In this document: positions 10,048-21,800 of the stretch, piece by piece
Layout of the letters: the number at the start of each line of letters is the position of its first letter
Position numbering within the stretch: the stretch's first letter is position 1
DNA from: Vibrio tasmaniensis
GTDB taxonomy: Bacteria > Pseudomonadota > Gammaproteobacteria > Enterobacterales > Vibrionaceae
Length of the DNA: 64,000 nt
NCBI RefSeq assembly: GCF_024347635.1
Contig: NZ_AP025510.1
Location: 2,108,001-2,172,000, forward strand
Reading direction: 5' to 3'
The notes under the pieces: model-generated
Seen by the model: only the letters and a program-made list of their open reading frames with translations
Told to the model about the DNA's origin: nothing
Databases searched by the model: none
Position numbers and translations under genes: made by a program

Positions 10048-11796
10048 TTATCCGCTGAACTGAATTCGGTGTAGTTGTGCATAAGCGCCATCAAGGGCGA
10101 TAAGCTCGGCGTGTGCACCTCTTTCAACAATGTGGCCATCGTCGACCACAAGAATCTCATCAGCTTGTTCGATAGTAGAAAGTCGGTGTGCAATAACCAA
10201 TACCGTTTTGTCTTTCTGCAGCTCTTCTAACGCAGATTGAATCGCTCTTTCTGACTCGGTATCCAGTGCAGATGTCGCCTCATCAAGAATCAAAACAGGT
10301 GCATCTCTCAATAGAGCTCGTGCAATCGCGATACGCTGTCTTTGACCACCAGAAAGACTTGCACCATTCTCGCCAACAACTGTATCGATGCCATTTTCCA
10401 TGCCTTCGATAAACTCACTTGCATGCGCAAGTTTAGCCGCGTGTTCGATCTGTTCACGTGAATACTGTTCTTCAGCTGCGTAAGCGATGTTGTTCGCAAC
10501 CGTATCGTTAAATAGATGCACATTCTGAGAAACAAGAGCGAAGTGCTCACGTAGGTTTCTCAATTCATAATCACGAATGTCGTGACCATCAAGTTCGATA
10601 GAGCCTGAGTCTACGTCATAGAAACGAGTAAACAGGTTGGCAATGGTACTCTTGCCCGAACCCGATCGGCCGACAAGTGCGACAGTCTTACCTTTCGGTA
10701 TATTAAAACTGACCTTATCAAGCGCTGCTTTCTCTGCACCTTGGTAAGTAAATGTCACATCTTTTACGGCAACTTCACCCGTTACGGTTTCAGGCTTCAA
10801 CGTACCTTTATTTTGTTCCGTATCTAGATCCATCAAACCAAATAGGGTCGTACTCGCTGCCATACCACGTTGGAATTCAGACGTTACGTTAGTCAGTGCT
10901 TTTAGTGGGCGTAATAAACCAAACATCGCCGAGAACACAACAGTAAACGTACCGGGAGTAAGCTCTGCTTTAATTGAATCAACACTAGCAAGGAATAGAA
11001 CAACAACGATTGCAAGTGATGCAATCATCTGAATGATTGGGTTAGCGGCCGCTTGAGCAGTGATTAACTTCATGCTTTGTTGGCGCATTTGGTTACTAAC
11101 TTGGTCAAAGCGGTGTTTTTCTAGATCTTGTCCACCGTACGTTAGAACCACTTTATGTCCTTTCAGCATTTGTTCTGCAGAAGAAGCAACGTGACCCATA
11201 CTGGTTTGCATGTTCTTAGAGATCTTTCTGAATCGCTTCGACACGATACTGATTGCCCACGCGACAAGAGGAGCGACAGCGAACAACACCAAAGACAACT
11301 GCCAGCTATTCCAAAACATCAGCGTCAGTAGGCCAATAATACTTGCGCCTTCACGGACAATACTGACTAATGCTTTACTGGTTGCCGCTGAGACTTGCTC
11401 TGAATCGTAAGTAATTCGAGATAGCAGCGCACCAGTCTGTTCTTTATCAAAAAAAGAAACTGGCATATGCATGAAATGGCTAAAGATTTTACGTCTAATT
11501 TCCATGACCACATTGCCTGAGACCCAGCTCAAACAATAGGTTGAAACAAAACCACTAATGCCACGAACGAACATCATGACAAAGATAATGAGAGGGAGCG
11601 TACGTAAAAAGTCAGATTCTGCATTACCAAAGCCTTCGTCAAGTAACGGCTTTAGCAAGGAAATCATGTAGGTGTCAGTGACAGCATTTATAATAAGCGC
11701 AATAACCGCAACACCAAGGCCGGCCTTATATAGTCGAATATAAGTCCAAAGTCTTTTAAATGTGACCCAGGTAGTTTCATCTGTTTGTGTTGACAT
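10048..11796 (-). CDS. msbA: MsbA, lipid A flippase (ABC exporter)
   Basis: MsbA flips core-lipid A across the inner membrane. The 582-residue product, the same length as E. coli MsbA, has six transmembrane helices in the first 320 residues. The nucleotide-binding domain has Walker [10 protein letters not shown], signature LSGGQRQR, Walker [13 protein letters not shown] and the switch histidine in IAHRLS. I chose ATG 11796 ([17 protein letters not shown]), which aligns with the usual MsbA N-terminus. A GTG at 11817 would add seven unsupported residues. The gene follows comEC by about 31 bp. Confidence 0.97.
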   Translation of the reverse strand: MSTQTDETTWVTFKRLWTYIRLYKAGLGVAVIALIINAVTDTYMISLLKPLLDEGFGNAESDFLRTLPLIIFVMMFVRGISGFVSTYCLSWVSGNVVMEIRRKIFSHFMHMPVSFFDKEQTGALLSRITYDSEQVSAATSKALVSIVREGASIIGLLTLMFWNSWQLSLVLFAVAPLVAWAISIVSKRFRKISKNMQTSMGHVASSAEQMLKGHKVVLTYGGQDLEKHRFDQVSNQMRQQSMKLITAQAAANPIIQMIASLAIVVVLFLASVDSIKAELTPGTFTVVFSAMFGLLRPLKALTNVTSEFQRGMAASTTLFGLMDLDTEQNKGTLKPETVTGEVAVKDVTFTYQGAEKAALDKVSFNIPKGKTVALVGRSGSGKSTIANLFTRFYDVDSGSIELDGHDIRDYELRNLREHFALVSQNVHLFNDTVANNIAYAAEEQYSREQIEHAAKLAHASEFIEGMENGIDTVVGENGASLSGGQRQRIAIARALLRDAPVLILDEATSALDTESERAIQSALEELQKDKTVLVIAHRLSTIEQADEILVVDDGHIVERGAHAELIALDGAYAQLHRIQFSG

Positions 11797-11827
11797 AGAA
11801 TCGCTTAATTTTCTCACAATAATCTTC

Positions 11828-14158
11828 CTATTCTACTCCCTTACGGAGCATCTGCCTATACCACTGTCTGCCTTGTTGTTCTCTAATCTCATGATATTGC
11901 CAACCTTCTTGACCAATACCGATGGTTATTTGGCCGCTTTCTCCAGTATCAAGCCAAGCACTCCCCGCGTCGCGATAACGTTCAATAACAGATTCACTCG
12001 GCATCCCCCATTGATTGCCTTTGGCTAAAGAAGCAATCGCTAACTGAGGTGAAACGGCCTCAATAAAACGCGCGATCGAAGACGTATTGCTGCCATGGTG
12101 CGGAACAAGCATAACGTCACTTCGAAGCTGAGCACCTTCACGAGCAAGTAACCACTCACTGACCAATTCAATATCACCAGTAAGTAACATCGAGAACTCT
12201 AAATCGGGGGCAAAAATCCTGATCACACACGAATGTGGGTTATACGCCCTCTTCACTTGTTTGGGAGGCCACAACACCTCAAAAGTAACCCCTTGCCAGT
12301 TCCATGCTTCACCTAAAATACATGCTTGAATTTTAGACTGAACTTGAACGGTCGATTGTGTTTGTTGACTGATATTCTGACTGGCTCTTATCCACTTAGG
12401 ATTATAGTTTTCAAGTAACGCCGGATAACCACCTGCGTGATCTGAATCGAAGTGACTCACTATTACACCCTCCAACTCATGAATCCCCCTCTGATTTAAA
12501 GTGGGAATCAGTAAGGACTCGACAATGGAACCTCCCGGCCATGCGTTACCAAGATCGTAAACAATAATCTGATTGTTCTTTTCTAAGAGCAAAGACAACC
12601 CGTGCCCAACATCCAAGATATCGATAGTTAGTTTGTCTTGTTGAGGCTTGCCAAACTCCCACCACAGTACAAACACTGTAATAATCAATATAGATAGTGC
12701 TCGCTTGAAATATCGACTGACAAAACCGAAAAACAAGATGAGGAATACAGACAACTCAATCGTGTGATTATCCACTTGAAACCAAAATCGTTCAGAGAAA
12801 GGAAGACTAAATACGAGAGGCTCAAGCGATAAGTCGACCAACATCCATAATTGTTCAGACAAACCATTGTTGAATGTAGTTAAGCCAACGCCACCTGATA
12901 CTGGCGCCAATATTAAGCTAAAGAACATTGCCAGGAACAATAGTGGAATAACCACCATCGACACCCAAGGTAAAAGGAGCAAGTTGTAGAAAACAGAGAC
13001 TAAGCTGACCCCATTAAAGAACAGCATCGAAAAGGGAGCAATCAGGAATGTCAGCATTAACTGAATCTTGAAGAGCTGCAGTGCTCGGTCGATAAATGTT
13101 GAGTTTGAATCGGATGACTGACTATTTAACGCAATGTAAAGAACGGCACCTAACGCACCAAAAGACAACCAGAAGCTACTCGATAATGCTGAAAATGGCC
13201 AAATTAGCAGAACCACGCACAGACTTAAGGCGACATACCGAAACAAACTGATATTTTGCCCACGCCACAAGAAATAGCTGGCGATAATACACATCACCAA
13301 AGCTCTCAAGGTGGGCAGCGTGAACCCAGCAAACCAACTGTAGAAATAGGCTAAGCCGACTCCGAATATTGTGGGCAACCAAAGAAGTGAAGATGATAGT
13401 AACCTGAATACCTTTCCTACTTGATAGCCGATACCAAAGGCAATCCCAATATGCAGCCCCGAAATAGCCATCAAGTGAATCAAACCACTGCTTTTAAGTA
13501 AGTCCCAACGCTGAGAGTGAATAAGGTCTCGATAACCAAAACTCAAAGCCATAATGAGGTCTTGATTTGCCAGTTGACTTAACCTTTCAAGACTGTTTTC
13601 AAACCAATAGGACCGTAAGTTGCTATTGGTATGAATGCGATATGCGGTATCGGTTCTATAAATTGCATTGGCAACCACACCGGCACTAAACAAATACTTT
13701 TCTAGATCGAAGCCAGCTTCATTGAGCTTGCCCCATACAGGCTTTATATACACCGATAAATTGACATCATCTCCGAGCGTTAACTTAAAAGGAGTAAACA
13801 AACGTAATTTTATCAATTGAGGAAAGATTAATTTTTCGCCGCCAATTGATCTAGCTACTATTACGCTTTCAAAACCGTGGCTATTTTCACTAAAAAGGCT
13901 AACAACCGAAGCATTTATGGTAGTATTCTGCCCTGATTGAAATAAGCGACTCGTTTGTATTTCAATCGTATTCCCTAGGCAGATAACTAGTATCAATGCT
14001 GTTGCTAGACCTCTTGCACTCCGGAAAACGCTATACTTTGTTGATGCTAGCAGTAACAACAGCATCAATGATGCCCAAACCCAATGTGGCATCACAGGCC
14101 AGAAGCTGGCAGACACAACTGTCGCAGCAAATGAAATCAAGAACCAAGTGTTAAACAA
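11828..14158 (-). CDS. comEC: ComEC/Rec2 DNA-uptake channel
   Basis: ComEC carries transforming single-stranded DNA across the inner membrane. The 776-residue protein shows the N-terminal DUF4131 region (residues about 1-170), the Competence multi-helix domain containing [14 protein letters not shown] (about 200-490), and a C-terminal metallo-beta-lactamase-like domain with [11 protein letters not shown] and [10 protein letters not shown] (about 530-740). The metal ligands needed for nuclease activity are therefore present. The start is TTG at 14158, with an AGGAGG on the minus strand at 14170-14175. It is first in an operon with msbA, as ycaI is in E. coli. Confidence 0.95.
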   Translation of the reverse strand: MFNTWFLISFAATVVSASFWPVMPHWVWASLMLLLLLASTKYSVFRSARGLATALILVICLGNTIEIQTSRLFQSGQNTTINASVVSLFSENSHGFESVIVARSIGGEKLIFPQLIKLRLFTPFKLTLGDDVNLSVYIKPVWGKLNEAGFDLEKYLFSAGVVANAIYRTDTAYRIHTNSNLRSYWFENSLERLSQLANQDLIMALSFGYRDLIHSQRWDLLKSSGLIHLMAISGLHIGIAFGIGYQVGKVFRLLSSSLLWLPTIFGVGLAYFYSWFAGFTLPTLRALVMCIIASYFLWRGQNISLFRYVALSLCVVLLIWPFSALSSSFWLSFGALGAVLYIALNSQSSDSNSTFIDRALQLFKIQLMLTFLIAPFSMLFFNGVSLVSVFYNLLLLPWVSMVVIPLLFLAMFFSLILAPVSGGVGLTTFNNGLSEQLWMLVDLSLEPLVFSLPFSERFWFQVDNHTIELSVFLILFFGFVSRYFKRALSILIITVFVLWWEFGKPQQDKLTIDILDVGHGLSLLLEKNNQIIVYDLGNAWPGGSIVESLLIPTLNQRGIHELEGVIVSHFDSDHAGGYPALLENYNPKWIRASQNISQQTQSTVQVQSKIQACILGEAWNWQGVTFEVLWPPKQVKRAYNPHSCVIRIFAPDLEFSMLLTGDIELVSEWLLAREGAQLRSDVMLVPHHGSNTSSIARFIEAVSPQLAIASLAKGNQWGMPSESVIERYRDAGSAWLDTGESGQITIGIGQEGWQYHEIREQQGRQWYRQMLRKGVE

Positions 14159-14175
14159 GAGAGTAGCTTCCTCCT

Positions 14176-14688
14176 ATGCCAAGAAAGTTTATCAAACGAT
14201 TTATGCCTGACCATGAGCTAATCAAGCGTCAGAAAGCATTGAAAGTTTTTGGCAATGTTTTGTACAACCCCAACTTATGGTGCCTTAATCGTCGCTCTGC
14301 GGCTGGCGCATTCGCTGTTGGGTTATTCATGGCGTTTGTCCCTCTACCAAGCCAAATGATTATGTCTGCTGGCCTTGCTGTCGCATGTGGCGTTAACCTA
14401 CCTTTGGCTGTCACACTTGTTTGGATCAGTAACCCGGTCACTATGCCCGTTCTCTTCTACTTTGCTTATAAAGTTGGGGCGTTTGTTATGCATGTGCCAC
14501 CTCAAGCCTTTCATTTCGAATTGTCTTGGGACTTCATCTTGGCGCAAATGAATACCATCGGACCTCCTTTCCTACTGGGGTGTTTGATTTGTGGTGTGGT
14601 TTCAGCAATGATTGGCTACTTTGGTATTCGCGGGTTATGGCGTTACTCAGTAGTAAGAAGTTGGAAGAAGCGTCAAGCAAGGTACTGA
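14176..14688 (+). CDS. DUF2062 inner membrane protein
   Basis: This 170-residue protein starts with a basic amphipathic stretch (MPRKFIKRFMPDHELIKRQKALKVFG). The DUF2062 core follows, with NRRSAAGAFAVGLFMAFVPLP, LPLAVTLVWISNPVTMPVLF and a C-terminal transmembrane segment (FLLGCLICGVVSAMIGYFGI). DUF2062 proteins are conserved inner membrane proteins of unproven function, sometimes next to lipid or cell-wall genes. It is divergent from comEC, with only 17 bp between the start codons, so its promoter must lie within comEC coding sequence. Confidence 0.88.
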   Translation: MPRKFIKRFMPDHELIKRQKALKVFGNVLYNPNLWCLNRRSAAGAFAVGLFMAFVPLPSQMIMSAGLAVACGVNLPLAVTLVWISNPVTMPVLFYFAYKVGAFVMHVPPQAFHFELSWDFILAQMNTIGPPFLLGCLICGVVSAMIGYFGIRGLWRYSVVRSWKKRQARY

Positions 14689-14823
14689 TAACTTTTCCTT
14701 GCCATGTAATCTATGCTTGTATGCGCTTCACTTAAACCGCACACAAGTTAAAGTCAGATGAACCGCAGAACTCCGCAATATTGGTATGTAACCAAAGTCG
14801 TAAAGAACACGAATTGAATTCAA

Positions 14824-14857
14824 TAAAAAAGGATCCCATCAGGGATCCTTTTTTTGT
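14824..14857. terminator. Bidirectional terminator between DUF2062 gene and lolE
   Basis: The palindromic stem AAAAAGGATCCC-ATCA-GGGATCCTTTTT has poly-A on the left and T7 on the right, serving both converging genes. Confidence 0.93.
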
Positions 14858-14900
14858 ATGCCATTTGTCTATCGCGCTACATGACGTATTACTAAGCGCA

Positions 14901-16145
14901 TTACTTCGAGCTAAGCACCGAGGCAGGGTTTAACTTTGCTGCTCGTGATGCTGGGTACCATGTCGCCAATAGGCTTAATACAATCGCTGTACCTGAAACC
15001 ACAACAACATCCGTCATATCAAGTTGTGATGGCAAAAAGTCGACAAAATAGATGTCACCGGACAAAAACTGGTGATCGACTAGCCTTTCGAGCCCTTTGA
15101 TAAGCGTAGTGAGATTAAGCGCGACCAAGACACCTATCGCGCTCCCAACTAAGCTGCCTAACACACCCGAGAATACGCCCTGCCAAACAAAGATGCGTTT
15201 AACAAGGCCGTCTGATGCACCCATGGTTCTTAAGATTGCGATCTCCGATGCTCTGTCTTTTACTGCCATCATTAGCGTCGAGACAATATTGAAACAAGCA
15301 ACACCAATAACCAGTACCATCACCAGATACATAATGGTGCGAACCAACTGAATATCTCGATACAAGAAGCCAAACTTCTGTTGCCAACTGCGCAGGTACA
15401 CATACACATCAAGCTGGTTCCCCACTTCGCGCACAATAGAGTTCGCGTTCAGAACATCGGTCACTTTTAAAGAAACACCTGTCACTGCCTCGCCTAGGTT
15501 TGCGTAAACTTGTGCATCACCAATCGGGATCAGAGCCAAGCTATGGTCTATCTGGCCATTAAGCGTCAGCAAGCCAACCACTTTCACTCGAACACGTTTT
15601 GGCGCCTGAACCTTCACAGAACCGTTAACCGTTGGAATCATTAAAGTCAGATAATCACCGACTTTCGCACCCAACACATTAGCGACACCTGAACCCAAGA
15701 TAATTTGTTGTTGCCCTGCCTTAAACTCGCTCCAAGCTTGCTTATCGATAAAACTCGATAGGCTTGAGACTCGTTGCTCAAGTTGTGGATCAACGCCTCT
15801 GACTTCAATCGCCTTTAGTTCTTTGCCCTTTTCGGCAAGCGCGGTAATTTTAACATAAGGCGCAGCCGCTACAACATCATCATGTTGAGTCGCTTGTTCG
15901 ATCACATGCTCCCAACGTGTCACAGGTTCATTGACTCCCTCAAATTCCCCATGCGGGATAACAGAAAGCACGCGTGACTCAAGCTCTCGCTCAAAGCCAT
16001 TCATCGCAGATAAGCCAATAATGATCACTGCGACGCCGACAGCGATACCAATTGTCGAAGACAAGGAGATAAACGACACCATTTTGTCTCGTTGTTTCGC
16101 TCGGCTAAATCGACCACCTATCAATAGAGATAAAGAAGAAAACAC
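14901..16145 (-). CDS. lolE: LolE, lipoprotein-releasing system permease
   Basis: LolE forms LolCDE, which extracts outer-membrane lipoproteins from the inner membrane and hands them to LolA. The 414-residue protein has an N-terminal helix, a periplasmic domain of about 200 residues, and three C-terminal helices of the FtsX/MacB type (for example IMYLVMVLVIGVACFNIVSTLMM). It contains the family sequence VKDRASEIAILRTMGAS, which contacts the ATPase. lolE begins immediately after the lolD stop (16145/16146), so translation is probably coupled. Confidence 0.95.
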   Translation of the reverse strand: MFSSLSLLIGGRFSRAKQRDKMVSFISLSSTIGIAVGVAVIIIGLSAMNGFERELESRVLSVIPHGEFEGVNEPVTRWEHVIEQATQHDDVVAAAPYVKITALAEKGKELKAIEVRGVDPQLEQRVSSLSSFIDKQAWSEFKAGQQQIILGSGVANVLGAKVGDYLTLMIPTVNGSVKVQAPKRVRVKVVGLLTLNGQIDHSLALIPIGDAQVYANLGEAVTGVSLKVTDVLNANSIVREVGNQLDVYVYLRSWQQKFGFLYRDIQLVRTIMYLVMVLVIGVACFNIVSTLMMAVKDRASEIAILRTMGASDGLVKRIFVWQGVFSGVLGSLVGSAIGVLVALNLTTLIKGLERLVDHQFLSGDIYFVDFLPSQLDMTDVVVVSGTAIVLSLLATWYPASRAAKLNPASVLSSK

Positions 16146-16838
16146 CTAACTCTCCTCTTTTTCTACGTTAACCAGCAAACCGTCTTGCATATGAAGCTGG
16201 CGATCCATCTTACCTGCAAGTTCACCATCGTGAGTCACAACCAAAAAGGCGGTATCGTACTCACGGTTTAGTTCACGCATTAAATCGTAAATAGACAGTG
16301 CTGTGTTGTGGTCTAGGTTACCAGTCGGTTCATCCGCCAACACTAGCGCAGGCTTGTTCACCAATGCACGAGCAATTGCCACTCGTTGCCTTTCACCGCC
16401 AGAAAGCTCTGAAGGTCGGTGGTCAACACGATGACTCAATCCAACTTTATCCAACAGACGTTGTGCTTCTTGTTTAGCTTTCGCTGGCTTTTCACCACCA
16501 ATCAACAGCGGCATCGCTACGTTTTCTAACGCTGAAAAGTCCGAAAGAAGATGATGGAACTGATACACAAAGCCTAGATGCTGATTACGAAGCTTCGCCT
16601 GCTTATTCGAACTCAAAGACGCTAAGTCTTGCCCGAGAAAGCTCACGCTGCCGTCGGAAGCATCATCCAATGCACCTAGAATATGTAGCAAGGTACTTTT
16701 ACCCGACCCAGAGGTACCGATGATTGCTACTAGCTCACCCTTTTCTATTTCGAAGCTGACACCTTTTAGGACTTCGGTATCCAACGAACCCTCGCGGTAC
16801 GTTTTACGGATATCATTACATTGAAGAAAATTACTCAT
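16146..16838 (-). CDS. lolD: LolD, lipoprotein-releasing ATPase
   Basis: This 230-residue ABC ATPase has Walker [10 protein letters not shown], a Q-loop in [16 protein letters not shown] (the LolD/MacB pattern), signature [15 protein letters not shown], Walker [13 protein letters not shown] and H-loop VTHD. It energises LolCE. It overlaps the 3' end of lolC by 8 bp, and the gene order lolC-lolD-lolE is the enterobacterial and Vibrio norm. Confidence 0.97.
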   Translation of the reverse strand: MSNFLQCNDIRKTYREGSLDTEVLKGVSFEIEKGELVAIIGTSGSGKSTLLHILGALDDASDGSVSFLGQDLASLSSNKQAKLRNQHLGFVYQFHHLLSDFSALENVAMPLLIGGEKPAKAKQEAQRLLDKVGLSHRVDHRPSELSGGERQRVAIARALVNKPALVLADEPTGNLDHNTALSIYDLMRELNREYDTAFLVVTHDGELAGKMDRQLHMQDGLLVNVEKEES

Positions 16839-18039
16839 AACGAAGGGCCTCAGCAGGTTTCACAGAAGATGCACGATAAGAAGGAAAAACAGTGGCAATC
16901 AAGCTAAGTGCAATAGCCAAAACCACAACAACCGCAATTTGGATTGGGTTAATCAATATTGGCAGCTGTCCACCAAATGAGAACAGAGCAACACCCATCG
17001 TCTCTAAAATAGTATTGAGGTTCGAAGCTAAGATCACGCCAAGAATGCCACCAGATAACGCGCCAATCACACCACTACTTGCACCTTGAACCATGAAGAT
17101 ACCCATGACTTGACCATCACGCATACCTTGGGTTTTTAAGATGGCGACTTCGGATTGCTTCTCCATCACCACCATGATGAGTGCAGAAATGATATTGAAA
17201 GCTGCTACTCCGATGATCAGACCCAGCATCAAGCCCATCATGTTTTTTTCCATACGAACGGCTTGAAATAACTCGCCACGTTGATCACGCCAATCACTCC
17301 ATAACCAACCTTCAGGTAGCGGTTGGTTGGATAGTTCTGCCACTTCAAACGGGTCATCAAAAAACAATCGCCAGCCTGAAATCGTATCAGACTTGTAACG
17401 CATTAAACGCCCTGCATCTTTGATATTTGTCACCATCAATTGGGCATCGATATCAGAGCCTGTATTGAAGATACCGGCTACTGTGAAATTTCGTTGGCTT
17501 GGAATACGTCCTAACGGCGTGTATTGGCTGGCACTGGTCACCATTAGGCGAACTTTGTCCCCCATAGATACCTTCAAGTTTCTCGCCAAAGTATGACCAA
17601 GAAATAACTGATACTGACCCGCTTTAAGTGAAGACAATCTGCCGGCAATTAAATGATTCTGAAGAGGGTCATCTGAATTGGGTTCAATACCGATCAATAG
17701 CCCTGCTGATAACTGAGCAGGACTTTGGATCACCGCTTCACTACGAACAATAGGTTCTACGTGGCCATTGAGCGACATTTGCTCCGCAAAGCTAGGTGCT
17801 TGAGCAGAAAGTGACGTTGTGCCTCCTTGCTCGTAAACCACGGCTTGAGGAAGAACACCAAGAATTCGGTCTTTTAACTGCGCTTCGAATCCATTCATTA
17901 CCGATAAAACAGTAACCAAAGACAGCACACCAATGGTGATTCCGGCTGTCGACATATAAGAAACAAAACGGCTAAAGCGATCACCTGAACGGCCTTTCAA
18001 ATAACGCAGGCCAACAAACAATGAAATAGGATGAAACAT
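16831..18039 (-). CDS. lolC: LolC, lipoprotein-releasing system permease
   Basis: LolC is the partner permease that recruits LolA. The 402-residue product starts [20 protein letters not shown] when ATG 18039 is used, the start that aligns with known LolC. A second in-frame ATG at 18051 would add four residues. The protein has a first membrane helix (about 24-45, [20 protein letters not shown]), a periplasmic domain and three C-terminal helices. [12 protein letters not shown] is the ATPase-coupling loop, and it ends [11 protein letters not shown] as in family members. Confidence 0.95.
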   Translation of the reverse strand: MFHPISLFVGLRYLKGRSGDRFSRFVSYMSTAGITIGVLSLVTVLSVMNGFEAQLKDRILGVLPQAVVYEQGGTTSLSAQAPSFAEQMSLNGHVEPIVRSEAVIQSPAQLSAGLLIGIEPNSDDPLQNHLIAGRLSSLKAGQYQLFLGHTLARNLKVSMGDKVRLMVTSASQYTPLGRIPSQRNFTVAGIFNTGSDIDAQLMVTNIKDAGRLMRYKSDTISGWRLFFDDPFEVAELSNQPLPEGWLWSDWRDQRGELFQAVRMEKNMMGLMLGLIIGVAAFNIISALIMVVMEKQSEVAILKTQGMRDGQVMGIFMVQGASSGVIGALSGGILGVILASNLNTILETMGVALFSFGGQLPILINPIQIAVVVVLAIALSLIATVFPSYRASSVKPAEALRYE

Positions 18040-18266
18040 ACTTTGAACCATCTAAAGGGGATGCGGGTTAATGTAACGGGTATTGCTGTTACTGTGTAGG
18101 GGTTAATTGAAAATATAGAGTGAATTAACTCAATTAGTTAGGCTTGAAAAACAGAACCTTGTCAAATAGCCAAATTTCAAACAACTATTTGAGACTTTCA
18201 ATTAACTGACCTTGATTACTGCGGCCACATAGCGATAATCAATAGATCACTTCAAGGAACTAACGC

Positions 18267-18836
18267 ATGACAGAACAAGAGTTTTTCACCGTTCACCACA
18301 GCCTCACCGCGAATATTGAACCAATGGACAGCGGCTTCACTTTACCTTCTCAAATTCAATTCGAATCTGAGATCCCAGCCCCGTTTATCGTGGCAAGTGA
18401 ATTTAGCCAATTGGATCTACTTGCTGACAGCGCTCGAGCTGAACTGAAAAACAGCGACTTGAAGAATGTCATCAGTTTGTTGGATGCACAAAATTCAAAA
18501 TTAAACCTCTTGTTGAGCTTTATGCTATCGCAACAAGATGATGAACAATTTCGTACCCATACGTATTCATTTGGCGCGAGTCAGTTCTCTTGTTTTTCGA
18601 AAACAGATATCGAAGCGGGTCGCTTAGTTAAAGCCAAGCTCTTTATCGAGCACCCTGCCGCGGCTATCTACTGCTACGCGGAGGTCTTCGCGAGCGAACC
18701 TAAAGATTCAGGCTTCGAAATCAAATTCAAATATGCTCATCTTCGTGATACTGACCAAGACTTGCTGATCAAAGCTGCGCTTCATCAACAACAAAAGCTC
18801 TTACGTCAACGCTCTCTAGAACGAGATAACAAGTAA
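18267..18836 (+). CDS. plzB: PlzB-like protein with degenerate PilZ domain
   Basis: In V. cholerae the gene between lolC and mfd (VC1885) is plzB, one of five PilZ genes, and this 189-residue protein occupies the same place. The C-terminal half (about residues 115-180) resembles the later part of a PilZ barrel, ending FKYAHLRDTDQDLLIKAALHQQQKLLRQR. I cannot find the c-di-GMP signature RxxxR followed by (D/N)xSxxG, so direct c-di-GMP binding is doubtful. The N-terminal half is acidic and helical. It lies 6 bp before mfd and is probably co-transcribed with it. Confidence 0.75.
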   Translation: MTEQEFFTVHHSLTANIEPMDSGFTLPSQIQFESEIPAPFIVASEFSQLDLLADSARAELKNSDLKNVISLLDAQNSKLNLLLSFMLSQQDDEQFRTHTYSFGASQFSCFSKTDIEAGRLVKAKLFIEHPAAAIYCYAEVFASEPKDSGFEIKFKYAHLRDTDQDLLIKAALHQQQKLLRQRSLERDNK

Positions 18837-18842
18837 ATAGAC

Positions 18843-21800
18843 ATGACAAAACAATCCATTTTTACACTACCTAAGCTCAAAGGTGCCGGTGACAAAAAGC
18901 ACATCGGTAACCTAGTCGGTTCGTCTCTCGCGCTTGCTATCGCTAAACTCGCAGAGCAGCATAACAGTCATACAGTATTGGCTGTACCGGATCCACAAGT
19001 TGCACTTAAGCTTCAATCTGAAATTGAGCAGTTTACGGCACATGAAGTCGCGTTGTTCCCAGACTGGGAAACACTGCCATACGATAGCTTCTCGCCACAC
19101 CAAGAGATCATTTCAGATCGTATCGCGCGACTTTATGCGTTGCCAACGCTAAAAGATGGCATCACAATCGTCCCGATCAGCACATTATTGCAGCGCCAGT
19201 CACCGCGTGACTTTTTGCTTCAACACACGTTAATGGTGAAAACAGGCGATCTCTATTCACTAGAGAAATTACGTCTGCAGCTCGAAAAGTCGGGCTATCG
19301 CTATGTTGACCAAGTGTTTGGCCCGGGTGAATACGCAAGCCGTGGTTCAATTCTCGACCTGTTCCCAATGGGCAGTAAAGATCCGTATCGTATCGACTTC
19401 TTCGATGACGAAATCGACACCATCCGCACCTTCGATCCTGAAAACCAGCGCTCTATCGAAGATATCTCAGAGATTCGCCTGCTGCCTGCTCACGAATTCC
19501 CAACCTCGGAAACGGCGAGTGAAGATTTTCGTATTCGCTGGCGCCAACAGTTCGATGCGCGCCGTGAACCAGAATCTGTCTACATGCAAGTTTCTAAAGG
19601 CACATGGCCAGCTGGTATTGAGTATTGGCAACCGCTGTTCTTCGATCACACCGAAACCTTGTTTGATTATGTTGCCGATGAAGCGCAACTCCTGATTCTG
19701 GGTGATGTCGAGACTGCCGTAGATTCATTCCTAACAGATGTTGCTCATCGATACGAACAGCGCGGTGTTGACCCATTACGACCACTGCTGAAACCTGAAC
19801 AACTGTGGCTGAAGAAAGACGAGCTGTTCGCGCACTTCAAGCAGAAGCCACAAGTCAATCTGAACTTAGATTCAATAGAGGAAAAAGCGGGACGTACCAA
19901 CCTTCCGGTTGTGTCTCTGCCTGATCTCAGCGTTCAACATCAGAATAAAGAACCTTTGTCTAAACTAAGAAAGTTCACTGAAGCCTTCGACGGCAAAGTG
20001 GTCTTTTCGGTTGAGTCTGAAGGCCGCCGTGAAGCACTAAGTGAATTGCTTCGAGGCATCAAAGTTCGTCCAAGCGAAGTTGAAAACCTCGACGCGGCGA
20101 TTAAAGGTAAAGATAAGTTCACCCTGATCCTAGGTTCGGCTGAGCATGGTTTTATCCACGAAGAACAAAACATCGCCCTTGTCTGTGAAAGCGACCTGTT
20201 AGGTGATCGCGTTGTACAACGTCGTAAGAAAGACAAGAAAAGCGTTAACAGCGACACTGTCATTCGTCACTTAGCCGAACTTAAACCGGGTCAACCTGTT
20301 GTTCACATAGACCACGGTATTGGTCGCTACATCGGCCTGCAAACTCTAGAAGCCGGTGGCATGAAAACCGAATACGTAACGCTTGAGTATCAAAATGATG
20401 CCAAACTCTACGTACCAGTTGCATCTCTGAACTTAATCGGCCGCTACTCTGGTGGCGCTGAAGATTCCGCACCGCTACACAAACTTGGCGGTGAAGCATG
20501 GCAAAAAGCTCGTAAACGCGCCGCAGAGAAAGTCCGTGACGTTGCAGCCGAACTGCTTGATGTTTACGCCAAACGTGAGCTCAAGCCGGGCTATAAATTT
20601 GTATTAGATCGTGGTCAGTACGCTACCTTCAAATCAGGCTTCCCGTTTGAAGAAACCGATGATCAAGCAATGGCAATTAATGCCGTTATGTCGGATATGT
20701 GCCAAGCAAAAGCCATGGATCGTTTGGTGTGTGGTGATGTTGGTTTTGGTAAAACCGAAGTCGCAATGCGCGCAGCATTCGTTTGTACCGATAACAGCAA
20801 ACAAGTAGCCGTGTTAGTTCCAACCACCCTACTTGCTCAGCAACACTTTGAAAACTTCCGCGACCGTTTCGCGAACCAACCGATACGTGTCGAAGTGCTG
20901 TCGCGATTTAAGTCGGCTAAAGAACAGAAATTGATCATGCAAGATGTTGCCGACGGTAAAGTCGACATCTTAGTGGGTACTCACAAGTTACTTTCTAGTG
21001 ACCTCAAGTTTAAAGATCTTGGCTTGTTGGTTGTCGATGAAGAACACCGCTTCGGTGTGCGCCAGAAAGAAAAAGTAAAAGCAATGCGTGCGGATGTCGA
21101 TATCCTAACGCTCACCGCCACACCGATTCCGAGAACATTGAACATGGCGATGAGCGGCATGCGTGACTTATCAATCATCGCCACACCACCAGCACGACGC
21201 TTGGCGATAAAAACCTTCGTTCGAGAAAATGATGATGCCATCGTCAGAGAAGCAGTACTGCGTGAAATCATGCGTGGTGGTCAAGTTTACTTCCTGCACA
21301 ACCAAGTCGACACGATTGAAAAGACGGCTGAGTCACTGCAAAAACTGATTCCAGAAGCGCGTGTCACCGTTGCCCATGGTCAGATGCGAGAGCGAGAGCT
21401 AGAACGCATCATGAATGACTTCTATCACCAGCGTTTTAACTTGCTAGTGTGTACAACCATCATAGAAACAGGTATCGACGTACCAACGGCAAATACCATA
21501 TTAATGGACAGAGCCGATAACCTTGGTTTAGCGCAACTGCACCAATTGCGTGGGCGTGTGGGTCGATCTCACCACCAAGCTTATGCCTACTTGTTAACAC
21601 CTCCCCCGAAAGCAATGACCAAAGATGCCGTCAAGCGATTAGACGCCATTGCTTCCCTTGAAGACTTAGGTGCAGGCTTTACGCTAGCAACCCATGACTT
21701 AGAGATTCGTGGTGCAGGTGAACTACTCGGTGATGAACAGAGTGGTCAAATCCAGTCGGTTGGCTTTACGCTTTACATGGAGATGCTTGAACAAGCGGTT

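Noticed and set aside
11797..11817. GTG start for MsbA at 11817
   Set aside because: The extra seven residues lack support, and ATG 11796 gives the family-standard 582 residues.
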